Source: CAYJPV01 sp964372095 (GTDB lineage Bacteria; Acidobacteriota; Vicinamibacteria; Vicinamibacterales; JAKQTR01). From it: DNA of 64,000 nucleotides. The stretch is from contig CAYJPV010000015.1 in the NCBI GenBank assembly GCA_964372095.1, positions 53,392-117,391 on the forward strand, given 5' to 3'. Below, piece by piece: positions 1 through 7,838 of this stretch; within the stretch, counting starts at the first letter, position 1, and each line of letters starts with the position of its first letter. The notes under the pieces were generated by a model. That model searched no databases. It worked only from the letters and a program-made list of their open reading frames with translations, and was not told the origin of the DNA. A program made the position numbers and the translations under genes.

Positions 1-641
1 TGCAGCTGCGGTGTCCGGCTGATCTGCACTTCGGCGATGCTGGACGCGATACGCGAGAATCCCGTGAAATAGAGCAGCAGGTGCGACTGGAACTCGTCGG
101 CACGCGCGCTGGTCACGACGACGGGGCTCACCCGGATCTCGCCGTCCTGGTCGAAGTCCACGCGCACCAGCCCGCCGAAGGCGGCCAGCACCTGGTCCTG
201 GCAGCCGACGCTCTCCTTGAGCAGTTCCTGCTCCACATGGATCGCCTGGGTCGCCAGTTCCATCTTCGTGGGCATCACGCCGTGCAGCGCCTTGACGGCG
301 TGCAGCAGGCCCACGGTGAACGCCGAACTGGATCCCAGGCCGGTCTTCGCGGGCAGGTCGCCGTCGTGATGGATCTCGACCCCGTCATCGACGTTGAGCA
401 ATCCCAGCACGCCGCGGACGGCGGGGTGCTCGATGTCCCGGTTCGACGCGACGTTCTCGATCCGCGAGTACACGATGCGCGACCGGTGGGCGAAGAACGG
501 CGGCAGGTAGCGGCAGCTGATGTAGCAATACTTGTCGATGGTCGTCGCGAGCACCGCTCCGCCGTGCTCGCGAAACCAGGCCGGATAGTCCGTTCCTCCG
601 CCGAAGAAGGACATCCGGAAGGGCGTGCGCGTGAGGATCAT
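1..641 (-). CDS. hddA: GHMP-family sugar kinase, HddA-like (D-glycero-alpha-D-manno-heptose 7-phosphate kinase), partial
   Basis: The gene starts at ATG 641 and runs off the left edge, so only the first ~213 residues are present. The N-terminus reads MILTRTPFRMSFFGGGTDYP, the typical opening of heptose-7-phosphate kinases, and the glycine-rich GHMP ATP loop (PAKTGLGSSSAFTVG) follows at about residues 103-117. HddA makes heptose 1,7-bisphosphate on the route to GDP-D-glycero-alpha-D-manno-heptose, a cytoplasmic precursor of surface glycans. The start overlaps the stop of the upstream SDR gene by 4 bp (ATGA), so translation is probably coupled. It could be a related sugar 1-kinase acting on another substrate; the family is sure, the substrate is inferred. 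Confidence 0.8.
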   Translation of the reverse strand, partial: MILTRTPFRMSFFGGGTDYPAWFREHGGAVLATTIDKYCYISCRYLPPFFAHRSRIVYSRIENVASNRDIEHPAVRGVLGLLNVDDGVEIHHDGDLPAKTGLGSSSAFTVGLLHAVKALHGVMPTKMELATQAIHVEQELLKESVGCQDQVLAAFGGLVRVDFDQDGEIRVSPVVVTSARADEFQSHLLLYFTGFSRIASSIAEVQISRTPQL

Positions 642-1585
642 GCGTTGGCGTGCGAGGTTCGCCGCACGATGCGGTAGGTCTTCATGAGTTCCACGATGCC
701 GGCGTCGAGCGACCAGTCGGGCATGTACCCCGTCGACATGATCCGGGCGCTGGACACGATGTAATCGCGCTGGTCGGGATCGCGGCCGATCGCCGCCTCG
801 AAGAACACGAACGCCGGAATGTGTTTCTGGATCGTTTCGCAGAGTTCTTTCTTCGACAGGTTGGCGCTGTCGAGGCCGACGTTGTACGTGCGGTCCTTCA
901 TGCTCTCGAAACGATCGAGGGCGTGCACGAACGCCTTGGCCACGTCACGGACGTGGATGTAATTGCGCTTGAAGTGCGACTCGAACAGCACGAGCGCGCG
1001 ATCGAACATGGCGCGGTACACGAAGTCGTTGACCAGCAGGTCGATGCGCATCCGGGGCGACGACCCGAAGACGGTGGCCAGGCGGAAGGTCACGGCGTTC
1101 CCGCGATCCAGGATCACTTGTTCGGCCGCGACCTTCGTTTCCCCGTACAGCGAAATCGGCCGCAGGGGCGACTCTTCCGTACATTCGGTGTCTTTCTCGC
1201 CCACGCCGTACCCGCTGTTCGTCACGGGGTACAGGATGCGCTGCGACGGCGACGTGAGGCGGCAGAGCAGCTTGACCGCGTCCAGGTTGGTCGACACGGC
1301 CCCGACCTTGTCCAGGTCGCACTGCGGCGCGCCCACGATGGCCGCGAGCGGGATGATCACGTCCTGCCCGCGCACGGCGTCCGCCATGGTACGTTCGTCC
1401 CGGCAGTCGCCCCGCAGGACCGAGAAGTGCGGCGACGGGCAGCAGTCGAGCAGGCTGGTCTGGTGGAAGAGGAAGTTGTCCAGAACCGTCACGTGGTGAC
1501 CGAGATCCAGGAGCACTTTGCTCAGGACGGATCCGATGTACCCCGCCCCGCCGGTGATGAGAATCTTCTGCGCTGACTCCGCCAT
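638..1585 (-). CDS. NAD-dependent sugar epimerase/dehydratase (extended SDR)
   Basis: A 315-residue extended short-chain dehydrogenase. The Rossmann glycine motif GGAGYIGS lies at residues ~12-19 and the catalytic YxxxK appears as YGETK near residue 147, with an upstream Thr/Ser region (PVTNSGYG). Length and architecture are those of nucleotide-sugar epimerases and dehydratases acting in the cytoplasm. It sits between a ColD-like PLP dehydratase and a heptose kinase, which suggests it modifies a GDP-linked sugar. An AGGA ribosome-binding site lies upstream of ATG 1585. The exact reaction (4-epimerase, reductase or dehydratase) cannot be told from the sequence. Confidence 0.85.
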   Translation of the reverse strand: MAESAQKILITGGAGYIGSVLSKVLLDLGHHVTVLDNFLFHQTSLLDCCPSPHFSVLRGDCRDERTMADAVRGQDVIIPLAAIVGAPQCDLDKVGAVSTNLDAVKLLCRLTSPSQRILYPVTNSGYGVGEKDTECTEESPLRPISLYGETKVAAEQVILDRGNAVTFRLATVFGSSPRMRIDLLVNDFVYRAMFDRALVLFESHFKRNYIHVRDVAKAFVHALDRFESMKDRTYNVGLDSANLSKKELCETIQKHIPAFVFFEAAIGRDPDQRDYIVSSARIMSTGYMPDWSLDAGIVELMKTYRIVRRTSHANA

Positions 1586-1615
1586 GGTATTGCTGGTCCT
1601 TTCTGCGAATGTGGC

Positions 1616-2800
1616 CTATCGGGAACTGCCGGGCACGGCCGCCCTGTCGAGCACGTCGCGGAGGGTCGAGATGTCCGCGGCCAGATCGCTGGGGTGGTTG
1701 CCCACGAAGAACCCGTGATCGTGGGCGATGTTCGCGTTGACGATGTCCCCGACCGTGTCGTAATCGAAAAACTTGATTGCGTCGTGGCGCAGGAAACAGC
1801 CGCCGGTGATCATCCGGAAGCCGACGCCCGCCTGCCGCAGCGCCTCCATCACCCGCCGGCGGTCTATGTGCAGGGCCGGGTTGAGGATCAGCGTGAAACT
1901 GAACCACGAACTGCGGCCGTGTTCGCGCTGGATGATGAACCGCTCGTCGCCCCCGAAGAGCCGGACGAAATGCGCGGCGTTGGCGCGGCGAACCGCGATC
2001 ATACCATCGAGTTTCTTCAACTGCTCCAGCCCGACGGTGCCGCAGATTTCCAGCGGCCGCACGTTGTACCCGGGCAGGATGAAGCGGTAGGCTTCGAAAA
2101 ATCCGTCGCTCCGCTTCTCGAACAGGGTCGAGCCCTCCGGAACGTCCCGCGTCCAGCCGTGGTTGCGGATGACACGGGCCAGATGGTCGATCTCGGTGGA
2201 GTCCGTCAGCAGGACGCCCCCCTCCATGGTCGAAATGTGGTGGGAGAAGAAGGTGCTGAACGTGTTCACGTCGCCGAAGGTGCCGCACGGCTTCCCGTTC
2301 AGGCTGGCGCCCATCGACTCGCAGTTGTCCTCGAAGAGGAACAGCCCGTGTTTGTCGCAGAACGCCCGCATGACATCGAGGGCGGCGGGGTTGCCCAGGA
2401 TGCTGACCGCGACGACCATGCGCGTCCGGGGCGTGAGCGCGGCCTCGAGGCGCGACACGTCCATGTTCAGCGTCTGGAGATCGACGTCCACGAACCGGAG
2501 CCGCAGGCCGTACTGCTGCAGCGGATGGTACGTCGTCGCCCACGAAATCGCGGGCACGATGACTTCGTCGCCCCGCTGGAGCGGGCGTTTCTGAACGTGG
2601 CAGAGCGCCGCCACCCCCACCAGATTCGCGGAGGATCCCGAGTTCACCATGACGGCGTGTTTCATGCCGAACTTCGCGGCGAACGCCTCTTCGAAACGCC
2701 GGACGTGCTCGCCCATCGTGAAGCGGCCACCGGCCAGGAGACGCTGAATCGCCTCGAGTTCTTCGTCACCCCACGTCGTGCTTGCCAGGTCGTACGCCAT
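1616..2800 (-). CDS. DegT/StrS-family PLP enzyme without the Schiff-base lysine, ColD/RfbH-like 3-dehydratase
   Basis: A 394-residue DegT/DnrJ/EryC1/StrS protein. In ordinary sugar aminotransferases of this family a Lys sits six residues before the EGG of the cofactor loop. Here the loop reads FFSHHISTMEGG, placing His at that position. This Lys-to-His change is known in ColD (GDP-4-keto-6-deoxymannose 3-dehydratase) and in E1/RfbH (CDP-sugar 3-dehydrase), which remove the 3-hydroxyl rather than transfer an amino group. The stretch SWATTYHPLQQYGL and the absence of N-terminal iron-sulfur cysteines favour a ColD-like enzyme over E1. With the Fcl-like reductase nearby it may form a 3,6-dideoxysugar. 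ATG 2800 has a weak AAAGGG upstream. Confidence 0.82.
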   Translation of the reverse strand: MAYDLASTTWGDEELEAIQRLLAGGRFTMGEHVRRFEEAFAAKFGMKHAVMVNSGSSANLVGVAALCHVQKRPLQRGDEVIVPAISWATTYHPLQQYGLRLRFVDVDLQTLNMDVSRLEAALTPRTRMVVAVSILGNPAALDVMRAFCDKHGLFLFEDNCESMGASLNGKPCGTFGDVNTFSTFFSHHISTMEGGVLLTDSTEIDHLARVIRNHGWTRDVPEGSTLFEKRSDGFFEAYRFILPGYNVRPLEICGTVGLEQLKKLDGMIAVRRANAAHFVRLFGGDERFIIQREHGRSSWFSFTLILNPALHIDRRRVMEALRQAGVGFRMITGGCFLRHDAIKFFDYDTVGDIVNANIAHDHGFFVGNHPSDLAADISTLRDVLDRAAVPGSSR

Positions 2801-2816
2801 CGTGTCGACTGCCCTT

Positions 2817-3860
2817 TCATTGAGACGGTTTCGTGACCAGCGCGTTATAGATTGGCAGGAACGCGGCGTGGTGCGGCGATGACGGACTCAGCAACGCCGG
2901 CAACGACCACTGCGCCGCAGGTTTGGGCCTCAGGTACTGGACCATCCGCCACACCCGCCGGGCGAGGTCGAGCACCCACGTGTCCCGGCCCAGGTTGCGC
3001 CGCAGCCCCAGCCCCAGGCCCACGTACTGCCGGAACCCTTCTTTCACGATCTTCCGCGCCGCGTCCGGCGCACATCCGTCCTGCTCGACCAGGGCCTGCG
3101 CGAGGCTCTCGACGACGGCGTGGTACGACGGATACCACACCGGCGTCACGATCCAGTCGAACATGGTCGGCAGTTCCAGACGCGCCGCGTGGCTCTGCCG
3201 CACCAGGTACAGGCCGTCGAGTTCCTTGATCTTGCCCAGCACCACCGACAGGCAGCACGGCAGCAGTTCCGCCGAGAACGACATGTCTCCCAGCGTCTCG
3301 ACACCCCGCAGCATCGTGCGCCACGACTCGATGCGGTGCACGGAAAACAGGCTGACCGTGTACTGCGACAGGTGGTCGGTGAGCCGCTGGGACGCCGAAC
3401 CGGCCTCGAGCACGGTCTGCGGGTACGGAGCGCAGTAGACGACCCGGCCGTGCAGCCCGTTCGTGTCGAGCGTCATCGTGATCCCCGCGCCGTGAGCGGC
3501 CACGTAATCGGGATGTCCGGCCAGGAACGCGATGCACCGGTCGAGGGCCGCCGGCACGATGAAGTCATCATCCGGCACGACGACGGCGTAGGCCGTGGCC
3601 GCCTGATCCACCAGGCGCTCGAGGCACGGCCCGATGGTGAGGCCCGCCGCTCCGACATGCACGACGTCGAGCCGCCCCGCATACCCATCGATCGCCTGCC
3701 TGGTGCGCTCGAACAACTCGGGTGTACTCGAGTCGCCAATGGCGATCCGCCCGGTGAACCCCTGCCCGGCGTAGTACGCCAGCAGCCGCGCCACGAACTC
3801 CGGCCGGTTCATCGTCGGCACCAGCAACGTCACCACGGGTTCCTGCTGAAGTCCGGTCAC
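2817..3860 (-). CDS. Glycosyltransferase, TIGR00180/GT-A type
   Basis: A 347-residue cytoplasmic glycosyltransferase with a GT-A fold start: VTLLVPTMNRPEFVARLL at residues ~9-26, and a DxD-like metal site in VVPDDDFIVP near residue 97. The family transfers a sugar from a nucleotide donor to a growing glycan; donor and acceptor cannot be read from sequence. The GTG start at 3860 overlaps the stop of the upstream aldo/keto reductase (GTGA). It belongs to the glycan operon and probably builds one linkage of the repeat unit. Confidence 0.78.
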   Translation of the reverse strand: MTGLQQEPVVTLLVPTMNRPEFVARLLAYYAGQGFTGRIAIGDSSTPELFERTRQAIDGYAGRLDVVHVGAAGLTIGPCLERLVDQAATAYAVVVPDDDFIVPAALDRCIAFLAGHPDYVAAHGAGITMTLDTNGLHGRVVYCAPYPQTVLEAGSASQRLTDHLSQYTVSLFSVHRIESWRTMLRGVETLGDMSFSAELLPCCLSVVLGKIKELDGLYLVRQSHAARLELPTMFDWIVTPVWYPSYHAVVESLAQALVEQDGCAPDAARKIVKEGFRQYVGLGLGLRRNLGRDTWVLDLARRVWRMVQYLRPKPAAQWSLPALLSPSSPHHAAFLPIYNALVTKPSQ

Positions 3861-4870
3861 GAGCGGGGCTCCTCTGTGCCGCTGCCCGCGTTGCCCCTGG
3901 CAGCGGGGTCCTGTTTCGCACCGGGATCGTAGAAGACCTCGGCGCGGTACGCCGTGCGGATGGTGGCGTATTCGCCAGCCGTCAGCGCCGGCATGCCGGC
4001 GACGGCCACGTCCTCCTCAACCTCGGCCCGCGTCATCATCCCCGGGATGGTCGTCGAAACGGCCCGTTCGGCCAGGCACCACTGCAGCGCCAGCTGGACC
4101 ATCGTGCGGGGTCCGCCCGCGACGAGCGGACCGAACACCGATGGCGCGTTCGCCCACCGGCGCAGTTGCTCCCGCGGCCAGTTCGCCCGGTGGTCGCCGG
4201 GCGTGAAGGTCTCATCCCCGGTGAGCCGGCCCGACAGGAAGCCGAAACACAGCGGCGTCCTGGCGATCACGCCGACCTGGCGTTCGGCACACAGCGCCAG
4301 AAGCCCCTCGTCAATCGCCCGCTGGTCAATCAGGTTGAAGTTCACCTGCACGGCCGGAAAGCCGAACCGCTCGATCGCGGCCGCTGCGTCCCGGGGCGAC
4401 CGCGCCGAGATGCCGAAAGCGCGGATGGCGCCGCTCGCCTGCAGCCCCTGGAGCGTGGCGAGGATGTCGTCCCAGTTCGGCAGATCCAGTTGGGGACTGT
4501 GCAACTGGTACAGATCGACGTAGTCGGTCCCGAGGCGGCGCAGGCTGGCCTGCAGGCCGCTCGTGATACGCTCCGCCGAAAAATCCGTGGGCATATAGAA
4601 GCCCGAATGCGGCAGCAGGCCGACCTTGGTGGCAATCACTACGGCCTGGCGTTTGTCCGCCACGGCCCGCCCCAGCACTTCTTCGCTGTGCCCGTCACCG
4701 TACAGGTCCGACGTATCGAAAAACGTGACGCCGCGGTCGAACGCCAGGTCGATCGCCAGGCGCGACTCTCCGTCGTCGACGGGGCCGTACGACGTCCCGC
4801 CAAGGCCCCAGGTGCCGAAGCCGATCTCGGACACGGTCAGACCGGTGCGGCCGAGTGGACGGTACCTCAT
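3857..4870 (-). CDS. Aldo/keto reductase
   Basis: A 337-residue member of the NADPH-dependent aldo/keto reductase family. The catalytic tetrad residues are visible: Asp and Tyr in FFDTSDLYGDGHSE (residues ~50-63), Lys in VIATKVG (~80) and His in DLYQLHSPQL (~122). It begins MRYRPLGRTGLTVSEIGFGT, a standard start for the family. In a sugar locus such enzymes reduce keto groups of nucleotide sugars, but it could also be a stray oxidoreductase. It lies 3 bp downstream of the Fcl-like gene and is co-transcribed with it. Confidence 0.9.
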   Translation of the reverse strand: MRYRPLGRTGLTVSEIGFGTWGLGGTSYGPVDDGESRLAIDLAFDRGVTFFDTSDLYGDGHSEEVLGRAVADKRQAVVIATKVGLLPHSGFYMPTDFSAERITSGLQASLRRLGTDYVDLYQLHSPQLDLPNWDDILATLQGLQASGAIRAFGISARSPRDAAAAIERFGFPAVQVNFNLIDQRAIDEGLLALCAERQVGVIARTPLCFGFLSGRLTGDETFTPGDHRANWPREQLRRWANAPSVFGPLVAGGPRTMVQLALQWCLAERAVSTTIPGMMTRAEVEEDVAVAGMPALTAGEYATIRTAYRAEVFYDPGAKQDPAARGNAGSGTEEPRS

Positions 4871-4873
4871 GGG

Positions 4874-5818
4874 CTACAACTTCACCGCGCCGGGAACGTC
4901 GTAGTTCCCGCGGAACCAGGCGATCGTGCGCTCGAGCGCGTCGCGGAACGGCGTGTACTGGAAGTCCGACAACTGGATGAACCGCGAGTTGTCGGTGTTC
5001 TTCCGCAGGATGCCGTTGGGTTTCGAGGTGTCGAACACAATCCGGCGCCGCTCGATGCCCAGGATGTCGGCAATCATGAACGCGGTGTCTTTCACCGAGT
5101 GTTCGTGAGTCGATCCGACGTGCAGCGGCCGGACGTCGTCGTACCGATCGAGGCACCACATGAACGCGTGGGCCAGGTCCCGGCTGTACGTGTACTCCCG
5201 CAATGGCGATCCGTCTCCGCCCACGACGAGGTCGCCGCCGGTGTCCTTCTGTTCGAAGAACCGCCGGACCAGCGCCGCCAGCATCACCGATTCACCCGGC
5301 TTGAAGTTGCCGTGTTCGCCGAAGATCCCGTTGGTCACGAGCCCGATCACGTCCAGGCCGTACTCCCGCCGGTACGAGCGGATGGTGGGCTCGATGAGCC
5401 GTTTCGCGAAGGAATACCCGTAGTTCGAGGGGTGCGGCTCGCCGTCGTGGATGTATTCCTCCTTGAGCGGCAGCGGCGCCTGCTCGGGATACATACCCGT
5501 CGACAACGTCATCACCGTCTTGCGCACGCCCGCCAGGCGCGCCGCTTCGACGATGTGGATGTTCATCAGGAGGTTGTCGCGCAGCAGCGTCGCCGGACGA
5601 TCGATGCTGAACTGCATGCCCCCGGCAACGGCCGCAGTGTGGATGATCGCGTCGGGTTTCGCGGCGCGGACGTACGCCACGGTGTCGTCGAGCCTGGTGA
5701 GGTCACAGTCGCGCGACCCGAGGAACGTGAAGGCGGAATCCGGGTACTCGCCGGCGATGGCCTGAAAGGCGTGGCCGAGCAGTCCGGTCCCGCCTGTCAC
5801 GAGAATACGTTCGTACAT
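4874..5818 (-). CDS. Fcl/WcaG-like GDP-4-keto-6-deoxysugar reductase (NAD-dependent epimerase family)
   Basis: A 314-residue SDR resembling GDP-L-fucose synthase: GGTGLLGHAF at the N-terminus, an AAVAGGM stretch in the Fcl position, and catalytic YSFAK near residue 140. In GDP-fucose synthase a Cys (SSCIYP) and a His (near GPHDNF) drive the 3,5-epimerisation. Here the first region reads STGMYP, without Cys, while the second keeps His (GEHGNF). This suggests a 4-reductase with little or altered epimerase activity, as in ColC- or 6-deoxyheptose-type enzymes. That is an inference. It is preceded by an 82-bp gap holding a hairpin. Confidence 0.8.
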   Translation of the reverse strand: MYERILVTGGTGLLGHAFQAIAGEYPDSAFTFLGSRDCDLTRLDDTVAYVRAAKPDAIIHTAAVAGGMQFSIDRPATLLRDNLLMNIHIVEAARLAGVRKTVMTLSTGMYPEQAPLPLKEEYIHDGEPHPSNYGYSFAKRLIEPTIRSYRREYGLDVIGLVTNGIFGEHGNFKPGESVMLAALVRRFFEQKDTGGDLVVGGDGSPLREYTYSRDLAHAFMWCLDRYDDVRPLHVGSTHEHSVKDTAFMIADILGIERRRIVFDTSKPNGILRKNTDNSRFIQLSDFQYTPFRDALERTIAWFRGNYDVPGAVKL

Positions 5819-5839
5819 GAGGTAGAGCCAATCCGGAAG

Positions 5840-5898
5840 CGGTTTCGGGACCCGTTCTCGCGGTTCAGCGCGGGCCGCTCACGCAGGTCTCGAAACCG
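5840..5898. repeat. Intergenic inverted repeat
   Basis: Arms 5840-5852 and 5886-5898 match over 13 bases with one mismatch and enclose a 33-base loop. It lies in the only sizeable gap (82 bp) of the left half of the glycan operon, between the methyltransferase and the Fcl-like gene. There is no T-run, so it is more likely an mRNA processing or stability structure than a terminator. Confidence 0.45.
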
Positions 5899-5901
5899 GT
5901 C

Positions 5902-6669
5902 CTATTCAATGACGGCAAACGACATCGTCGAGCCGATGGCAAACCGCTCGAGACGGAGGCGCGGCAGCCCGATTTCGTGCATGACCGCGATGGTTTCGCC
6001 CGGCCACACTTCGTGGTTCAGCTCGTCGAAGGCGATGATGGCGCCTTTCGGCATCCTGGGGAGCAGGAGCCGCAGGGCCGTGACCGTGGGTTCGTAGATG
6101 TCGAAATCGAGGTAGAGCAGGCTGACGACGAGGTGCGGATTGGCCTCGATGTACGCCGGCATGGTGGTCGCGACGTCGCCGCGGACCAGGCGCACCTTGT
6201 CGATGTGCGGCAGGAAGCGGTTCTGATCGTACAGCGTGATGGCCGTCTTGAGATCGTCGTAGGAGTCGACCGCCAGGCCGCCCGCGCGGGCGTGCGTGGC
6301 CGTGGATCCGCGGTCGTGCTCGGACATCGAGACAAACCCCTGGAACGTGTCGAAGCCGATGACCGTGCGCAGGTGATTGAGGGGCTCGTAGATTTCGCTG
6401 AGCTGCGCCCACGTCATGAGGCCGCCGCCGTACAGGACGCCGCACTCCACGATGGAACCGTGGACGTTCAGGATGCGCTGGAAGAGCATCTGCCGGCAGA
6501 TGAACTTGCGGAGGTCCTGCACCGGCACGTACTTCGCGAAGTTCTGGAGCTTCTCCACGTTCGTGAAGGGGCTGTTCGCGTAGTACGTCTCGAGCGCGGA
6601 CCGGTACGCGATCTCGCCGGACGTCGTGCGGGAGGGTTCGAGCGTGGGTGACGGGTCGGCAGGCGTCAT
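5902..6669 (-). CDS. TylF/MycF-like class I SAM-dependent methyltransferase
   Basis: A 255-residue protein of the macrocin O-methyltransferase (TylF) type. The SAM-binding region is IVECGVLYGGGLMTWAQL (residues ~78-95), followed by IGFDTFQGF, both characteristic of TylF relatives that methylate sugar hydroxyls. A later LLYLDFDIYEPT stretch matches the metal and substrate region of the family. In a Wzm/Wzt locus it may methylate the glycan, possibly as a chain-end cap; that is inferred from position only. The ATG at 6669 overlaps the stop of the upstream glycosyltransferase gene (ATGA). Confidence 0.82.
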   Translation of the reverse strand: MTPADPSPTLEPSRTTSGEIAYRSALETYYANSPFTNVEKLQNFAKYVPVQDLRKFICRQMLFQRILNVHGSIVECGVLYGGGLMTWAQLSEIYEPLNHLRTVIGFDTFQGFVSMSEHDRGSTATHARAGGLAVDSYDDLKTAITLYDQNRFLPHIDKVRLVRGDVATTMPAYIEANPHLVVSLLYLDFDIYEPTVTALRLLLPRMPKGAIIAFDELNHEVWPGETIAVMHEIGLPRLRLERFAIGSTMSFAVIE

Positions 6670-7838
6670 GACTGTCCTTTCTGGGTCGTGCGCGCGGCGC
6701 GCGGCGTGCGCACCAGGGGGCGGCCGAGGCCGCGCTCGAGCGCCGAGGTGACGGTGGTCCAGAACGCCACCCCGTCGCAGTAGGCGCGGGCTTTCGCCTG
6801 GCCCCGGGCCGCGATCTCGCGCCGCTCCGTCTCGTGGGCCAGGTAGTGCCGGATCTTGTCCAGCATGTCCGCCGGCGTGGTGAACGCGACGTAGTCACCC
6901 ATGGGCTCGAAGCAGCTGGCGGTCTGGGGGTTGTCGGTCTCCATCAGCATGGCGCCGCACAGCATCACTTCGTACACGCGCCCCTTGAGCTGGTGGTAGG
7001 TGACGCTGTGCGAGAAGTTGAGCGCGATCTTCGACCGGGTGAGGATTTCCACGTACTTGTCGAGCGGCCGCTGCTGCGCCTTCTCGAAGGCCGACCAGTA
7101 GATGGGCACGTTGTGCTCCATCAGGTGCTCGATGTACGGCCTGCGCGTCGAACGGTAGCCGGCGACCTGGCCGAGAAACGACACGTCGAGGTCACGCGCC
7201 CTGTCGGGATCGTGGTAGATCGCCGGATCCCAGGGGAGCGCCAGCCACAGAAACCGATCGCCGGCGCCGGGCGTATCCGCCGGAATGAACGTCCGGGTCG
7301 GGTTGTCCACGACGACGTGGAGGTCCACGACGTCCATGATCGGCCGCAGGTACTCCCAGAACCCGTCCCAGCAGGTGTCGTACCACAGGCCGACAACCGG
7401 GATCCCCCACTCTCGTCGGAGGATTCGGAGGGTTTCGGGCCGCGGCATCGTCTGGTGATTGGGTTCGTACGAACTCAGGAGGATGGCATCGGGCCGGACC
7501 CGGCGGCACGTGTTCATGAGCGCGCGGTCGCCGGTCGGGTATCCGGTGTACTCCCGTTCCCAGAAGTAGGTGTCGAAGGTCGCGAACCCGGTCCCCGCAA
7601 GCGAGTTGTCGAGGAAGTGCGCCTCGGTGGAGTCGCCGAGGGACATGCCCTTCGCGTGTTCCTTGTAGCGCGTGACCAGGAAGTGCGGCTTCGTGCGCGT
7701 ACCGGTGTCGGCGGGCCCGGGCCCGCCGAGCGTGTGCCGGTACACCCCGCGGAGGATCACCTGCTCGCTGGCGTGGCGCAGGCCCTGCCGCAGGCGGCGG
7801 CGCGCGACGCGCGCCCAGTCCGGCACCCGCACGGTCAC
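6666..7838 (-). CDS. Glycosyltransferase, CgeB/Glyco_trans_1_2-like
   Basis: The reading frame is open further upstream, but that part lies opposite the coding frame of the Wzt gene. The GTG at 7838 overlaps the Wzt stop (GTGA), giving 390 residues. The C-terminal part carries the Glyco_trans_1_2 pattern: GRVYEVMLCGAMLMETDNP, then FEPMGDYVAF and a closing helix MLDKIRHYL. The middle (IPVVGLWYDTCWDGFWEYL) resembles the DUF3880/CgeB donor half. It is a cytoplasmic GT-B type enzyme that probably adds a sugar to the exported glycan; donor and linkage are unknown. Confidence 0.78.
   Translation of the reverse strand: MTVRVPDWARVARRRLRQGLRHASEQVILRGVYRHTLGGPGPADTGTRTKPHFLVTRYKEHAKGMSLGDSTEAHFLDNSLAGTGFATFDTYFWEREYTGYPTGDRALMNTCRRVRPDAILLSSYEPNHQTMPRPETLRILRREWGIPVVGLWYDTCWDGFWEYLRPIMDVVDLHVVVDNPTRTFIPADTPGAGDRFLWLALPWDPAIYHDPDRARDLDVSFLGQVAGYRSTRRPYIEHLMEHNVPIYWSAFEKAQQRPLDKYVEILTRSKIALNFSHSVTYHQLKGRVYEVMLCGAMLMETDNPQTASCFEPMGDYVAFTTPADMLDKIRHYLAHETERREIAARGQAKARAYCDGVAFWTTVTSALERGLGRPLVRTPRAARTTQKGQS

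Noticed and set aside
945..2543. A 532-residue open frame on the minus strand
   Set aside because: Arg/Pro/Gly-rich translation in an alternate frame of the SDR and ColD-like genes; a high-GC shadow.
4166..6097. A 643-residue plus-strand open frame
   Set aside because: Antisense to three well-supported minus-strand genes and without recognisable motifs.
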